A stretch of DNA of 64,000 nucleotides from Hanstruepera flava (lineage in GTDB: Bacteria; Bacteroidota; Bacteroidia; Flavobacteriales; Flavobacteriaceae), in contig NZ_JALJCW010000001.1 of assembly GCF_023634025.1 (NCBI RefSeq), forward strand, positions 1,339,501-1,403,500, written 5' to 3'. The notes under the pieces were generated by a model. That model searched no databases. It had not been told where the DNA came from and was given only the letters and a program-made list of their open reading frames with translations. The position numbers and the translations under genes are program-made. Position 1 is the stretch's first letter. Every line of letters begins with the position of its first letter. Positions 9,671 to 18,622 of the stretch are shown one piece after another.

Positions 9671-11467
9671 ATGAAAAAAATAGTATTTCTAACATTAGGG
9701 TTAATGCTTGTGCTTTCATGCGGAAGCAATTCTCTAGTTATAGCACAAAGCTCAACAAATGATAATAATGCCTGTTATTGGCAACAACATGTAGACTATA
9801 AAATGGAAATTGATATGGATGTGGAATCCTATCAATATAAAGGAAAACAAACTTTGGTTTACACCAATAATTCACCTGATGTTTTAAATCGTGTGTATTA
9901 TCACTTGTACTTTAATGCTTTTCAGCCCGGAAGCGAAATGGATATTCGTTCAAGAACTATTGCTGATCCTGACGGCCGTGTTGGTGACAGAATTAGTAAG
10001 CTTAAACCAGATGAAATAGGTTACATTAAAGTAAACTCATTAAAGCAAAATGGAACACTATTAAATCATGAAACCGTAGGTACTGTATTAGAAGTTACAT
10101 TAGCAAAGCCTATCCAACCTGGTGAATCTGTAACTTTTAATATGGATTTTGATGCACAGGTGCCTGTTCAAATTCGTCGTTCTGGACGTAATAATAAAGA
10201 AGGTGTTGCGCTATCCATGACGCAATGGTATCCAAAATTAGCTGAATACGATTTTGAAGGTTGGCACGCAGACCCTTATATCGGTCGTGAATTCCATGGT
10301 GTTTGGGGTGATTTTGACGTAAAATTAACTATCGATAAAGATTATGTGGTTGGTGGAACAGGTTATTTACAAGACGATGTTAAAACAAGAGGCGATAAAA
10401 AAACCCTCCACTTTGTAGCGCCTAAAGTACATGATTTTACATGGGCTGCAGATCCGGAGTATATTCATGATACCATGCAGGTTCCTGATGGTCCAATGCT
10501 ACACTTCTACTATAAAAGTACTTTAGATGCCGAAAAGAAAGACAACTGGAAAAAACTGCAGCCTAAAACGGTTGAACTTATGCAATATTTTAGCGAACAC
10601 ATTGGTAAATATCCTTACGATCAATATTCAGTTATTCAAGGTGGTGATGGTGGTATGGAATATGCTATGTGTACACTTATAACTGGTGAGCGCTCTTTAG
10701 GTAGCCTTGTTGGAGTTACTGCACACGAAATGGCACATACTTGGTTTCAGTTTTTATTGGCTACTAATGAGGCCAAGCATGAGTGGATGGACGAAGGGTT
10801 TACAAGCTATATTAGCGATCATGCTATGAATGAAATTATGGATGAAGGTAAAGAAAATCCATCTGCAAATTCGTATGCAGGTTATTTATATTTAGCTAAA
10901 TCTGGAAAAGAACAGCCTTTAACAACCCATGCCGATCGCTATGAGTTCAACCAAGCCTATGGTATTTCGGCCTATGCGAAAGGCGCTGTTTTTATGGCAC
11001 AATTGGGTTATGTAATTGGTGAAGACAATTTAAAGAAGACTATTAAAAAATATTTTAACGACTTTGCTTTTAAACATCCAAGACCTATAGATATCATACG
11101 CTCGGCCGAAAAAGTAACTGATTTTGAATTGGATTGGTATTTAATAGATTTTGCTCAAACTACGAACACTATAGACTATGGTATAAAAAGCATAACTGAT
11201 AAAACGATTGAATTAGAGCGTATTGGTTTAATGCCAATGCCATTAGACGTGACTGTGACTTATACTGACGGAACACGTGAAGATTTCTACATTCCGTTAC
11301 AAATGATGCGTGGTGAAAAACCAACCTCTGCAACTATTATTGCAGATTGGGCTTGGGCAAACCCAAGCTACTCATTTGAAGCTTCAAAACCTGTAAAATC
11401 GGTTAATATAGATCCTAAACAAGGTATGGCGGACATCAATCGCGATAATAACGTAATGGAAAAATAA
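9671..11467 (+). CDS. M1 family aminopeptidase-like metallopeptidase, lipoprotein
   Basis: The frame is open from a GTG at 9641, but that codon is inside a terminator hairpin. The ATG at 9671 gives a lipoprotein signal (MKKIVFLTLGLMLVLSC), so I choose it (598 residues). The zinc site is HEMAHTWFQ followed 18 residues later by the Glu in HEWMDEGFTSY, the M1 HExxH-x18-E pattern; GGMEYAMC stands for the substrate-binding GAMEN loop. Family members remove N-terminal residues from peptides. The stop overlaps the next start as TAATG, so translation of the two genes is probably coupled. Confidence 0.93.
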   Translation: MKKIVFLTLGLMLVLSCGSNSLVIAQSSTNDNNACYWQQHVDYKMEIDMDVESYQYKGKQTLVYTNNSPDVLNRVYYHLYFNAFQPGSEMDIRSRTIADPDGRVGDRISKLKPDEIGYIKVNSLKQNGTLLNHETVGTVLEVTLAKPIQPGESVTFNMDFDAQVPVQIRRSGRNNKEGVALSMTQWYPKLAEYDFEGWHADPYIGREFHGVWGDFDVKLTIDKDYVVGGTGYLQDDVKTRGDKKTLHFVAPKVHDFTWAADPEYIHDTMQVPDGPMLHFYYKSTLDAEKKDNWKKLQPKTVELMQYFSEHIGKYPYDQYSVIQGGDGGMEYAMCTLITGERSLGSLVGVTAHEMAHTWFQFLLATNEAKHEWMDEGFTSYISDHAMNEIMDEGKENPSANSYAGYLYLAKSGKEQPLTTHADRYEFNQAYGISAYAKGAVFMAQLGYVIGEDNLKKTIKKYFNDFAFKHPRPIDIIRSAEKVTDFELDWYLIDFAQTTNTIDYGIKSITDKTIELERIGLMPMPLDVTVTYTDGTREDFYIPLQMMRGEKPTSATIIADWAWANPSYSFEASKPVKSVNIDPKQGMADINRDNNVMEK

Positions 11468-12042
11468 TGCGTTTAGCTATTTTATTTCTTTTACTGTTTT
11501 CGGTTCAAATTATTGTTGCTCAAGATAAGTTGGTTAACAGTGAAAACGTGCTGCAATGGCAAGAAGGCTATAGCCTACGCGTTGAAGACTATCAAAAACC
11601 GAGAAAAGCAAATGATAGTTATTCTCATACAGCCTATAAGATAGAGTTTTATCCATCAGAGGTTTTGGTTGATGCCAACGACTATATTCAAGGTTATGAA
11701 AATTTAACTGTTGTTGCAGAATTCCATATGGATAAATCACATTTCAATCCCGAATATGAAGCAGATTTATTACCCTTTGAACAATTAACTTTTGACATTG
11801 CCGAATTGTACGCCAGAAAAATTAGAAGGCGTTTTGAAGAACTCAAAGAAAAGAAGGAAAGACGTTTTTCCATGTATAATTATGAATATAATTTACTGTG
11901 GAAAGCTTGTTTAGAATACCAATCTGAATTTAGTAAAGCTTCAAACAACGGTTGGGAATCTGAAGATAAAATTGCTGAATGGCGAAATAAAATAGATCAG
12001 GAATTAAAAAAACTTCAAGAATACGCTATAAAGCCACTTTAA
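11467..12042 (+). CDS. Exported protein resembling DUF922 but lacking the HExxH metal site
   Basis: A 191-residue protein with a signal peptide (MRLAILFLLLFSVQIIVAQ). The central motif LPFEQLTFDIAELYARKIRR strongly recalls the HEQxHFDIxExYARKLR signature of DUF922 putative zinc proteases, but both zinc-ligand histidines are replaced (F and T). The N-terminal LQWQEGYSLRVEDYQ also fits the start of that family. If the relationship is right, this is a non-catalytic relative. It is translationally coupled to the M1 peptidase upstream. The family assignment is from pattern memory and needs a profile search. Confidence 0.6.
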   Translation: MRLAILFLLLFSVQIIVAQDKLVNSENVLQWQEGYSLRVEDYQKPRKANDSYSHTAYKIEFYPSEVLVDANDYIQGYENLTVVAEFHMDKSHFNPEYEADLLPFEQLTFDIAELYARKIRRRFEELKEKKERRFSMYNYEYNLLWKACLEYQSEFSKASNNGWESEDKIAEWRNKIDQELKKLQEYAIKPL

Positions 12043-12056
12043 CGAGTGGCTTTTTT
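12031..12056. terminator. Bidirectional terminator overlapping two convergent gene ends
   Basis: AAGCCACT and AGTGGCTT form a stem with T-rich sequence on the right. The hairpin covers the stop codon of the + gene and reaches the stop of the - gene at 12055, serving both convergent transcripts. Confidence 0.75.
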
Positions 12057-13245
12057 AATACCAATCTTCATTTTTATACATACTATTTTTTGAAGCGCGC
12101 TCACGATTTGACAGTCTTAAATGTGTGGCATCAATTTTCTGGCTTCTATAACCTAATAAATGAAAAAACGATTTAGCCATAAACTTGGCCGTTTTCAAGT
12201 TAACTCGCAACACATGTTTGTGCTTGTCTTCCCAAGAAACACCTGGTAAAGCCACTAAAAAACTATCAAACTTAATGCGTCTTAAAAATTCAGAGAGTTT
12301 AAGGAAAAATGGTTTTATGGGTTGAATTATAAAAAACCCTTCTTCGCCTATTTTTTGATATAAAGGCATAAAAATTCGGCCATTGTGTTTTGAAATTATC
12401 TCTCCATTAATATCATTAGCCAGGACCATTTTTTTCTCTATTTTTTCAAAACTTCGAAAGCCATTAACCATTTTAAAATGATCTTCTGGTTTTACGCGAT
12501 GTAAATACGTAACCTCAAAAGCATCTTGAATATTATAACTTTGTTCCTGTAGTTGTTTATAATGCATTTGAAAACCAATAACAGATTCTGCCTTCATGGC
12601 TTTGGCATAAACAAGTGATAAATAAATAAAAGCCTGACTATTAATTACGGCATCTTTTTCATCATGCTGTCCTGATTCAAAACCTAAAGACACATAGCCT
12701 AATTGATTAATATAACTTAATAAAGGACCTTCTAGATATTCTTCAATACCCAGAACAATAGGAACCGGAAACAGTGATGAAAACTTTCGGTTTATTAAAG
12801 CATCATTAATGGTTATAAATGGTATGGTTTTACTGGAAGTGGTATGAAAATCTATAAAATAAAAAGGGCCAGATTCAGCTTCTATAATCTGATGAACAAG
12901 GGCGTGTAATTCAAGAAGCTCTTGTTCTTCATAATTTAAATCAGACTTGCTTTTAATGCTGTTAATGCGTTCTTTAAACCATAGCCTATTCAAATCATTT
13001 TTTAAATAGCGTTTGTTTTGTTTTAAGGCTTGGGTATTACCAGTAATAGCGTAAAGCGTTCCTGATATATCTTTAGGGTTAAGTTTGTTAAAAACATGGT
13101 TTAGAGCAAAAACTCCGGCCGTTTCATTACCGTGTATGCCTCCAAAAAAAACCATGGTAGGACCTGAATTATGACCTTTTATCTTGCCGATAATTCGATT
13201 AAGAATAACAGATTTATTTAATGCTGGACTACTAACTTCTACCAT
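12055..13245 (-). CDS. Succinylglutamate desuccinylase/aspartoacylase-family protein
   Basis: A 396-residue M14-like zinc hydrolase. The zinc ligands are visible in FFGGIHGNETAG (His and Glu, near residue 37) and in the later IDFHTTSSKTIPF. Family members hydrolyse N-acyl amino acids. A long C-terminal part follows the catalytic core. The gene starts 4 bp after the stop of the GCS2-CBS gene on the same strand, so the two are one operon and likely act together, possibly on a glutamyl or acyl-amino-acid conjugate; the substrate is unknown. Confidence 0.82.
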   Translation of the reverse strand: MVEVSSPALNKSVILNRIIGKIKGHNSGPTMVFFGGIHGNETAGVFALNHVFNKLNPKDISGTLYAITGNTQALKQNKRYLKNDLNRLWFKERINSIKSKSDLNYEEQELLELHALVHQIIEAESGPFYFIDFHTTSSKTIPFITINDALINRKFSSLFPVPIVLGIEEYLEGPLLSYINQLGYVSLGFESGQHDEKDAVINSQAFIYLSLVYAKAMKAESVIGFQMHYKQLQEQSYNIQDAFEVTYLHRVKPEDHFKMVNGFRSFEKIEKKMVLANDINGEIISKHNGRIFMPLYQKIGEEGFFIIQPIKPFFLKLSEFLRRIKFDSFLVALPGVSWEDKHKHVLRVNLKTAKFMAKSFFHLLGYRSQKIDATHLRLSNRERASKNSMYKNEDWY

Positions 13246-13249
13246 GCAA

Positions 13250-15100
13250 TTACATATCTTTTGAAGTTATTATTCCTATTAATTTGTCATTTTTAATTAC
13301 AGGAAGGCTATTTATATTGTTAGCTTCCATTAAAGCCTTTGCTTCTGATAAAGGCATCCATTCTGTTGTTGTTATGGGCTCTTTATGCATAACTTTCTCA
13401 ATTGATATAGAATTTATATTTGTATCGTTAATATATTTTAAAACATCGTTCCATGATAATAGCCCTACAAGTTTCAATTTTTTGTTAATTACTGGCATAT
13501 GGTGGATGTTTTTCCATTTCATAATGCTTAAAACCAATTTCAAACTATCGTTTTTTTCAACTGAAAAAACTTTAGTGCTCATAGCGTGTTTTACCGTTTT
13601 TTCTGAATCAAAGCCCAATGATTCCCTACCGCTTAAAATGCTCCAACTACCTACGGGAAAATCTTGTTCCTGTTTTTTGTACATATTAGCCACTAAAACT
13701 TGAGCTGCTGAATACGGTTTATATTTCTGCTGTAAATTTCTATAACTTTTTATCATCCATTGAGAACCACAATTAGATTTGATACGGTTTTCTATTATGG
13801 TTAAATATTCTTCAGCATCTTTTGGTGAAATACCTACTTTGTATAACCCTTTATAAGCCATTGGAAGCAAATAATCCAATAATAAATTATGACTTGATAT
13901 GTATTCTCCGTTCCAAATAAACTGTGTACCCATACCGTATCTGGCGGCATTGAAGAAGTTGGTTTTAACATCTTTAAAATCCCATTTTTCATGTATATTT
14001 TCAAACGTTTTGGGTTTACCCAACATCAACCCTACCCAAAACATCATATTGGCAATTTCATCTGATAAGGTAGGTCCAGAAGGAATATACCTATTCTCAA
14101 TACGTAGATGTGGTTTTCCACCTCCAACACCATAACACACCCTATTCCACCTATAAACCGTTCCGTTATGAAGGCTTAAGGCTTTTAATTTTGGTATTTC
14201 TCCAGCCTTAAGCATATCAACACTGTCTTTATCGTATTCAGATGTTACAAGGCTTCTAAATCGTGAAACACTGTCTCTAAAAATATCAACTACGGTTCCT
14301 GTTTCCCAACTAGCTCCAAAGCTAACACGAGATTGTTTTTCGTTTAATATAAATGAATTTGCTCGTGTGTCAACACTTTGAGTAAACAAAGCAATACGTG
14401 TTTCATTCCATAATTCTTTACCAAATAAAAGTGGAGAATTGGTACAAATACTCAAAACGGGTCCGGCAATGGCTTGAGCCCAATTATAGTCATCGATAAA
14501 ATTATCTGGATGAATTTGTAAATGGGCTTGAAAACTGGTGTTACAGGCTTCCAGCATTACAGAGTCGTGTAATAAATTTAATTCATCTACCCCCTTTATG
14601 TGAATACTAAAATCTTGTTTTCTAGAATCTTTAATAGCTTCATTTAAAACACTATAACGTTGTATTTTAGTCATATTATCTTCAGATATATACTTGAGTG
14701 ATAATGTGGGTAATATACCTGTTAGAATTACTTTTGTGTTATGCTTTTCGCAAACACTCCTTGCTTTGTCTAAAAGATCTGATAATTGTTTGTGTAATTG
14801 TGAAAAGCAATCATCCTTTAGGGTTAAAGGATCGGAATTAATTTCAAGATTGTAATTCCCAATTTCAGTTGTAAAATGATCGTCGTTAATTTCATTTAGT
14901 AGGGCCAATGAATTATCATTTGGGTAAAAGTCGTTATTAACAATACAAAACTCTTGTTCTGCTCCAATTCTAATGGGTTCAGTTTCAATTAAACCTTCTT
15001 TAAGCATAATTTCTAAAGCCTCAATATCTTGTGTTAATTGATGAATAAAAGCAGCCTTCTCTGCTTTAGATGTTAATCGTGTGACATTTAAATTACCCAT
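13250..15100 (-). CDS. Glutamate-cysteine ligase family 2 (GCS2/YbdK-like) fused to a CBS-domain pair
   Basis: A 616-residue two-part protein. Residues about 30-450 match the GCS2 carboxylate-amine ligase family (IRIGAEQEFCIVN, EIGNYNLEINSDP, GGGKPHLRIENRYIPSGPT). Residues about 500-616 form two CBS repeats (MSTKVFSVEKNDSLKLVLSI and MHKEPITTTEWMPLSEAKAL, each followed by a HMPVI/SLPVI strand), which usually bind adenine nucleotides and regulate the attached enzyme. It probably couples an amino acid to a carboxylate with ATP, under nucleotide control. Upstream gene of the operon with the AstE-like protein. Confidence 0.85.
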   Translation of the reverse strand: MGNLNVTRLTSKAEKAAFIHQLTQDIEALEIMLKEGLIETEPIRIGAEQEFCIVNNDFYPNDNSLALLNEINDDHFTTEIGNYNLEINSDPLTLKDDCFSQLHKQLSDLLDKARSVCEKHNTKVILTGILPTLSLKYISEDNMTKIQRYSVLNEAIKDSRKQDFSIHIKGVDELNLLHDSVMLEACNTSFQAHLQIHPDNFIDDYNWAQAIAGPVLSICTNSPLLFGKELWNETRIALFTQSVDTRANSFILNEKQSRVSFGASWETGTVVDIFRDSVSRFRSLVTSEYDKDSVDMLKAGEIPKLKALSLHNGTVYRWNRVCYGVGGGKPHLRIENRYIPSGPTLSDEIANMMFWVGLMLGKPKTFENIHEKWDFKDVKTNFFNAARYGMGTQFIWNGEYISSHNLLLDYLLPMAYKGLYKVGISPKDAEEYLTIIENRIKSNCGSQWMIKSYRNLQQKYKPYSAAQVLVANMYKKQEQDFPVGSWSILSGRESLGFDSEKTVKHAMSTKVFSVEKNDSLKLVLSIMKWKNIHHMPVINKKLKLVGLLSWNDVLKYINDTNINSISIEKVMHKEPITTTEWMPLSEAKALMEANNINSLPVIKNDKLIGIITSKDM

Positions 15101-15231
15101 AACCTGATATTTATAACATAATAATTATGTAAGTTACATTTTCTTAAATTACAAAAATATGATTTATGTCATAGCCTAAATTTGCTCGCAATAAAATGGA
15201 ATCACTATTTTCGTAACCTATTTAACCACAT

Positions 15232-15630
15232 ATGAGGCCTACCTACTCTAAAAAAGAAAAACTTAAAAGCAAAAAGCTTATAGATATCCTCTTTTCTGAA
15301 GGAAAATCGGTTTCATCTTACCCGCTTCGTATGGTGTATTTAGCAACAGAATTAAATAGTGATAGTCGGTTAAATGTTGGTGTTTCGGTATCAAAGCGCC
15401 ACTTTAAAAAAGCACCTGACAGAAATCGAATAAAACGCTTAATGCGTGAAGCCTATCGCTTAAATAAGACGGTTATTTTTAACAACATTACAACACAATA
15501 TGCGTTAATGATTTTGTACATTGGTAACGAGAAACCCAAATTTAGTGATGTAGAGTCTGCAACCGTCAAGCTTTTTGACAAATTTATTAAGGCTACAAAA
15601 ATACTTTCTGATGATGAAAAAATTTCTTAA
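15232..15630 (+). CDS. rnpA: Ribonuclease P protein component
   Basis: The 132-residue basic protein carries the RnpA signature VSVSKRHFKKAPDRNRIKRL, including the RNR motif region, and an N-terminal KKEKLKSKKLIDILF. It binds the RNase P RNA and assists 5' maturation of tRNAs. There is no rpmH beside it, unlike the common arrangement in other phyla. The 3' end overlaps the start of the S41 peptidase gene by 17 bases, so both are probably cotranscribed. Confidence 0.95.
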   Translation: MRPTYSKKEKLKSKKLIDILFSEGKSVSSYPLRMVYLATELNSDSRLNVGVSVSKRHFKKAPDRNRIKRLMREAYRLNKTVIFNNITTQYALMILYIGNEKPKFSDVESATVKLFDKFIKATKILSDDEKIS

Positions 15631-17248
15631 AAAAAGAATTATAATTCCTGTTTTAGCTGTAGTTATATTGTTTACAGGAACCGCTTTTCAAAACGACTTT
15701 TTTGAAATTGCTAAACAAATAGAAATATTTACAACGCTTTACAAAGAAGTAAATATGAATTATGTAGACGATACCAATCCTGCCGATTTAATGGATACCG
15801 CCATTAAAAGTATGCTTAAAGATTTAGATCCCTACACGCAGTTTTATAATGAACAAGATGTTGAAGCTGAAAAGATTAGACGTACTGGCGATTATACTGG
15901 TATTGGTGCTAATGTACGTACCATGAAAGATAAATTGGTTATTATTGAGCCTTATAAAAATTATCCAGCAGATAAAGCAGGTTTAAAAGCTGGTGACGAA
16001 ATTATTAAAATTGGAAATACTGTTATTGCTGATTATAAAGAAGATGCTGGTGATTTATTGAATGGTTCTAACAATACTAAAGTTACTGTAACCTATTTAC
16101 GTCAAGGAAAAGAATATACTACAACTATTACACGCTCTGAAGTTGAAATTGATGCAGTACCACATTTTTCTATGGTTGACGACAAAACAGGATATATAGT
16201 TTTGAGTAAGTTTAATAACAAAGCCTCTTCTCAAACAGGTTACGCCTTAAAGGATTTAAAAGCTCAAGGTGCAGAACGTATTATTTTAGATTTGCGTGGC
16301 AATCCTGGTGGTTTATTATTAGAAGCCGTAAATATTGTTAATCTATTTGTTCCTAAAGGCCAATTGGTTGTTACCACAAAATCAAAAGTTAAAAAGTTTA
16401 ATCGTTCGTATTATACTCAACGTGAGCCTTTAGATACTGAAATTCCAATTGTGGTTTTAATTAATGGAAGTAGTGCCTCTGCTAGTGAAATTGTTTCAGG
16501 TTCGTTACAAGATTTAGATCGTGCCGTTGTTGTAGGTTCTAGAAGTTTTGGAAAAGGTTTAGTACAACGACCAAAACCTGTGGCTTATGGAACACAGCTT
16601 AAAATAACTATTTCTAGATATTATACACCTTCTGGACGATGTATTCAAGCTTTAGATTATTGGAATAGAGATGATAAAGGGAATGCTGTTCGTATAAAAA
16701 AAGATAATTACAACGAATTTAAAACCAGAAACGGACGGCCTGTTTTTGATGGTGGTGGAGTATTTCCTGATGAATCTTTAGAAATCACGAAAAACTCTGA
16801 AATCACCAAAGCTATCCAACGTGATTTTCTAATTTTCGATTATGCAACCGATTATTATTATAAACACCCTAATCTTAATGTAGCTGATTTAGAGCTTGGT
16901 AATTCAGATTTTCAAAATTTTAAATCCTATCTAAATTCGAACAATTTTACTTTTGAAACCGAAACCGAAAAAGCACTTACTAAAGTCTTGGAGAGCGCCA
17001 AAAAAGAAGAGTTGGATGATAATATACAAAAGGATTACAATACGCTTATTACCAACCTTAATAACTCCAAAGCGTTGGCTATTGACGAGAATAAAGACGA
17101 AATTTTAGCTTTACTTACAGACGAGATTGTTAAACGTTATGTATATAGAGAAGGATTGTACGATTATTATGTAGATCATAACGAAGAAATTAAAAAAGCT
17201 ATTGAAATCTTATCAAACCCTAATAAATACAATGGTTATTTAAGATAA
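15614..17248 (+). CDS. S41 C-terminal processing peptidase (CtpA-like)
   Basis: The open frame starts at 15575 inside rnpA; I take the ATG at 15614 (MKKFLKKRIIIPVLAVVILF), which opens with a signal or membrane anchor, giving 544 residues (ATG at 15611 is equally possible). A PDZ domain lies near residues 85-165 (GIGANVRTM, LKAGDEIIKIGN). The peptidase core shows LRGNPGGLLLEAVNI, the nucleophile Ser in NGSSASASEIVSG and the Lys in SFGKGLVQRP, the Ser/Lys dyad of family S41. It should act in the periplasm on protein C termini. The C-terminal 170 residues are helical and lack a recognised domain. Confidence 0.93.
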   Translation: MKKFLKKRIIIPVLAVVILFTGTAFQNDFFEIAKQIEIFTTLYKEVNMNYVDDTNPADLMDTAIKSMLKDLDPYTQFYNEQDVEAEKIRRTGDYTGIGANVRTMKDKLVIIEPYKNYPADKAGLKAGDEIIKIGNTVIADYKEDAGDLLNGSNNTKVTVTYLRQGKEYTTTITRSEVEIDAVPHFSMVDDKTGYIVLSKFNNKASSQTGYALKDLKAQGAERIILDLRGNPGGLLLEAVNIVNLFVPKGQLVVTTKSKVKKFNRSYYTQREPLDTEIPIVVLINGSSASASEIVSGSLQDLDRAVVVGSRSFGKGLVQRPKPVAYGTQLKITISRYYTPSGRCIQALDYWNRDDKGNAVRIKKDNYNEFKTRNGRPVFDGGGVFPDESLEITKNSEITKAIQRDFLIFDYATDYYYKHPNLNVADLELGNSDFQNFKSYLNSNNFTFETETEKALTKVLESAKKEELDDNIQKDYNTLITNLNNSKALAIDENKDEILALLTDEIVKRYVYREGLYDYYVDHNEEIKKAIEILSNPNKYNGYLR

Positions 17249-17311
17249 TAAACCTCAATATTGGGCGTTTTAAAAAAATAAGTATATTGTATTTATATTT
17301 CAATGCCTACT

Positions 17312-18169
17312 ATGAAAAGATTAATAGCGCTCTTCTTAATATGCTTAAGTTCTGTGGCTTGGTCACAATCTGAACAAGAAAAAGAGCGTACACATATTGT
17401 TTTCTTTGAAACGGATAAATACAATATTGTTCCTACTGAAGAAAGTAGGTTAATGTTGTTTCTGTCTGAAATAGAATCATTGGATATTGAAAAAATATCC
17501 ATTTACGGTTTTTGTGACGATCGTGGTAGTGATGATTACAATCTACTATTATCGCAGTATAGGGCTAATTCTATTAAAGAAGTATTCTCAAAAAACGAAT
17601 TTGACGAAACCGTTATAACCAATGTTGATGGTAAAGGTGAGGTATTGCTTACATTGGTAAAAGAGGAAGATGTAGCTAAAATTAGAGGTTTAAATCGTAA
17701 AGTAGAAATTCGTGTAAAACCGTATTCGCCACCACGTACCGAAGCAGAAATTAAAAAGCCTAAACAAAAAGAATTTACAGAGGCTATTAAAGGTGATATT
17801 AAAGCAGGTGATAAGTTTTTATTACAAAACATACTATTTAAAACCGGTTACAGTATACTTTTACCTGAATCAAAAAAAACCCTTGAAAAAATTGCCGAAA
17901 CCCTTTTAGAGCGAAAAGACATTTATTTTACCATTCAAGGCCATGTATGTTGTACGCAAAACAGCCGAGATGCTGTTGATAGAAAAACCAACCAACGTAA
18001 TCTATCTGTAGCCAGAGCAAAATATATATACGATTATTTAGCTAAAAAAGGTGTAGATAAACGGCGTATGAAATATGTAGGAATGCGTAGAAAATTTCCT
18101 CTAGGTGGCGACCCTAAATTTGATAGACGTGTTGAAATTTTGGTAACTTATGCTGGAGAAGGTAATTAA
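17312..18169 (+). CDS. Exported protein with two tandem OmpA-like peptidoglycan-binding domains
   Basis: The ATG at 17312 gives a signal peptide (MKRLIALFLICLSSVAWSQ); the ATG at 17303 is an alternative. Two OmpA_C-like units follow: the first around residues 25-140 (IYGFCDDRGSDDYNLLLSQY, RGLNRKVEIRV), the second around 165-285 (IQGHVCCTQNSRDAV, NLSVARAKYIYDYL, FDRRVEILV). Each has the NxxLSxxRA and R-N-RRVEI features of the family. No beta-barrel precedes them, so it is probably a periplasmic peptidoglycan-binding protein. The second domain has an unusual CC pair. Stop overlaps the convergent GNAT gene. Confidence 0.8.
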   Translation: MKRLIALFLICLSSVAWSQSEQEKERTHIVFFETDKYNIVPTEESRLMLFLSEIESLDIEKISIYGFCDDRGSDDYNLLLSQYRANSIKEVFSKNEFDETVITNVDGKGEVLLTLVKEEDVAKIRGLNRKVEIRVKPYSPPRTEAEIKKPKQKEFTEAIKGDIKAGDKFLLQNILFKTGYSILLPESKKTLEKIAETLLERKDIYFTIQGHVCCTQNSRDAVDRKTNQRNLSVARAKYIYDYLAKKGVDKRRMKYVGMRRKFPLGGDPKFDRRVEILVTYAGEGN

Positions 18170-18609
18170 GATTTAACCATTGCCACATGAGGAATACCAT
18201 CTTCAAGGTACTCCTCTCCTATGGCTTTAAAACCTAAATTGTTATAGAATGTATTAAGATAGGTTTGAGCTGAAATTTTAATTAAAGTTTCATTAAAATT
18301 TTCTTTTACAGCTTGAATTGACGCTTCCATAATAGCATAACCGTATTTGTGTTTACGTTCATTCGCTTTAACAACTACTCTACCTATACTAGCCTCTTTA
18401 AAGTAATCACCTGGTTTAAAAATTCGTGTATAAGCTACTAATGTATCTTTTTTGTAACCTAAAATATGTAATGCTTTTTTGTCCTTTCCATCTACATCTT
18501 GGTACACACAGTCTTGTTCAACCACAAAAACTTCTGCACGTAATTGCAATACATCATACAATTCCTGTAATGTTAATTCATTAAAAGTTTTTGTATAAAC
18601 CTTAAACAT
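18166..18609 (-). CDS. GNAT-family N-acetyltransferase, ElaA-like
   Basis: A 147-residue single-domain acetyltransferase. LRAEVFVVEQDCVYQDVDGK is characteristic of the ElaA subgroup, and the acetyl-CoA loop region is seen in ASIGRVVVKANERKHKYGYA. Substrate unknown. The stop codon overlaps the end of the convergent OmpA-like gene by four bases. It lies 13 bases after the CDF transporter gene on the same strand and is probably in one transcript with it. Confidence 0.9.
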   Translation of the reverse strand: MFKVYTKTFNELTLQELYDVLQLRAEVFVVEQDCVYQDVDGKDKKALHILGYKKDTLVAYTRIFKPGDYFKEASIGRVVVKANERKHKYGYAIMEASIQAVKENFNETLIKISAQTYLNTFYNNLGFKAIGEEYLEDGIPHVAMVKS

Positions 18610-18622
18610 CTCAATTAATTTT

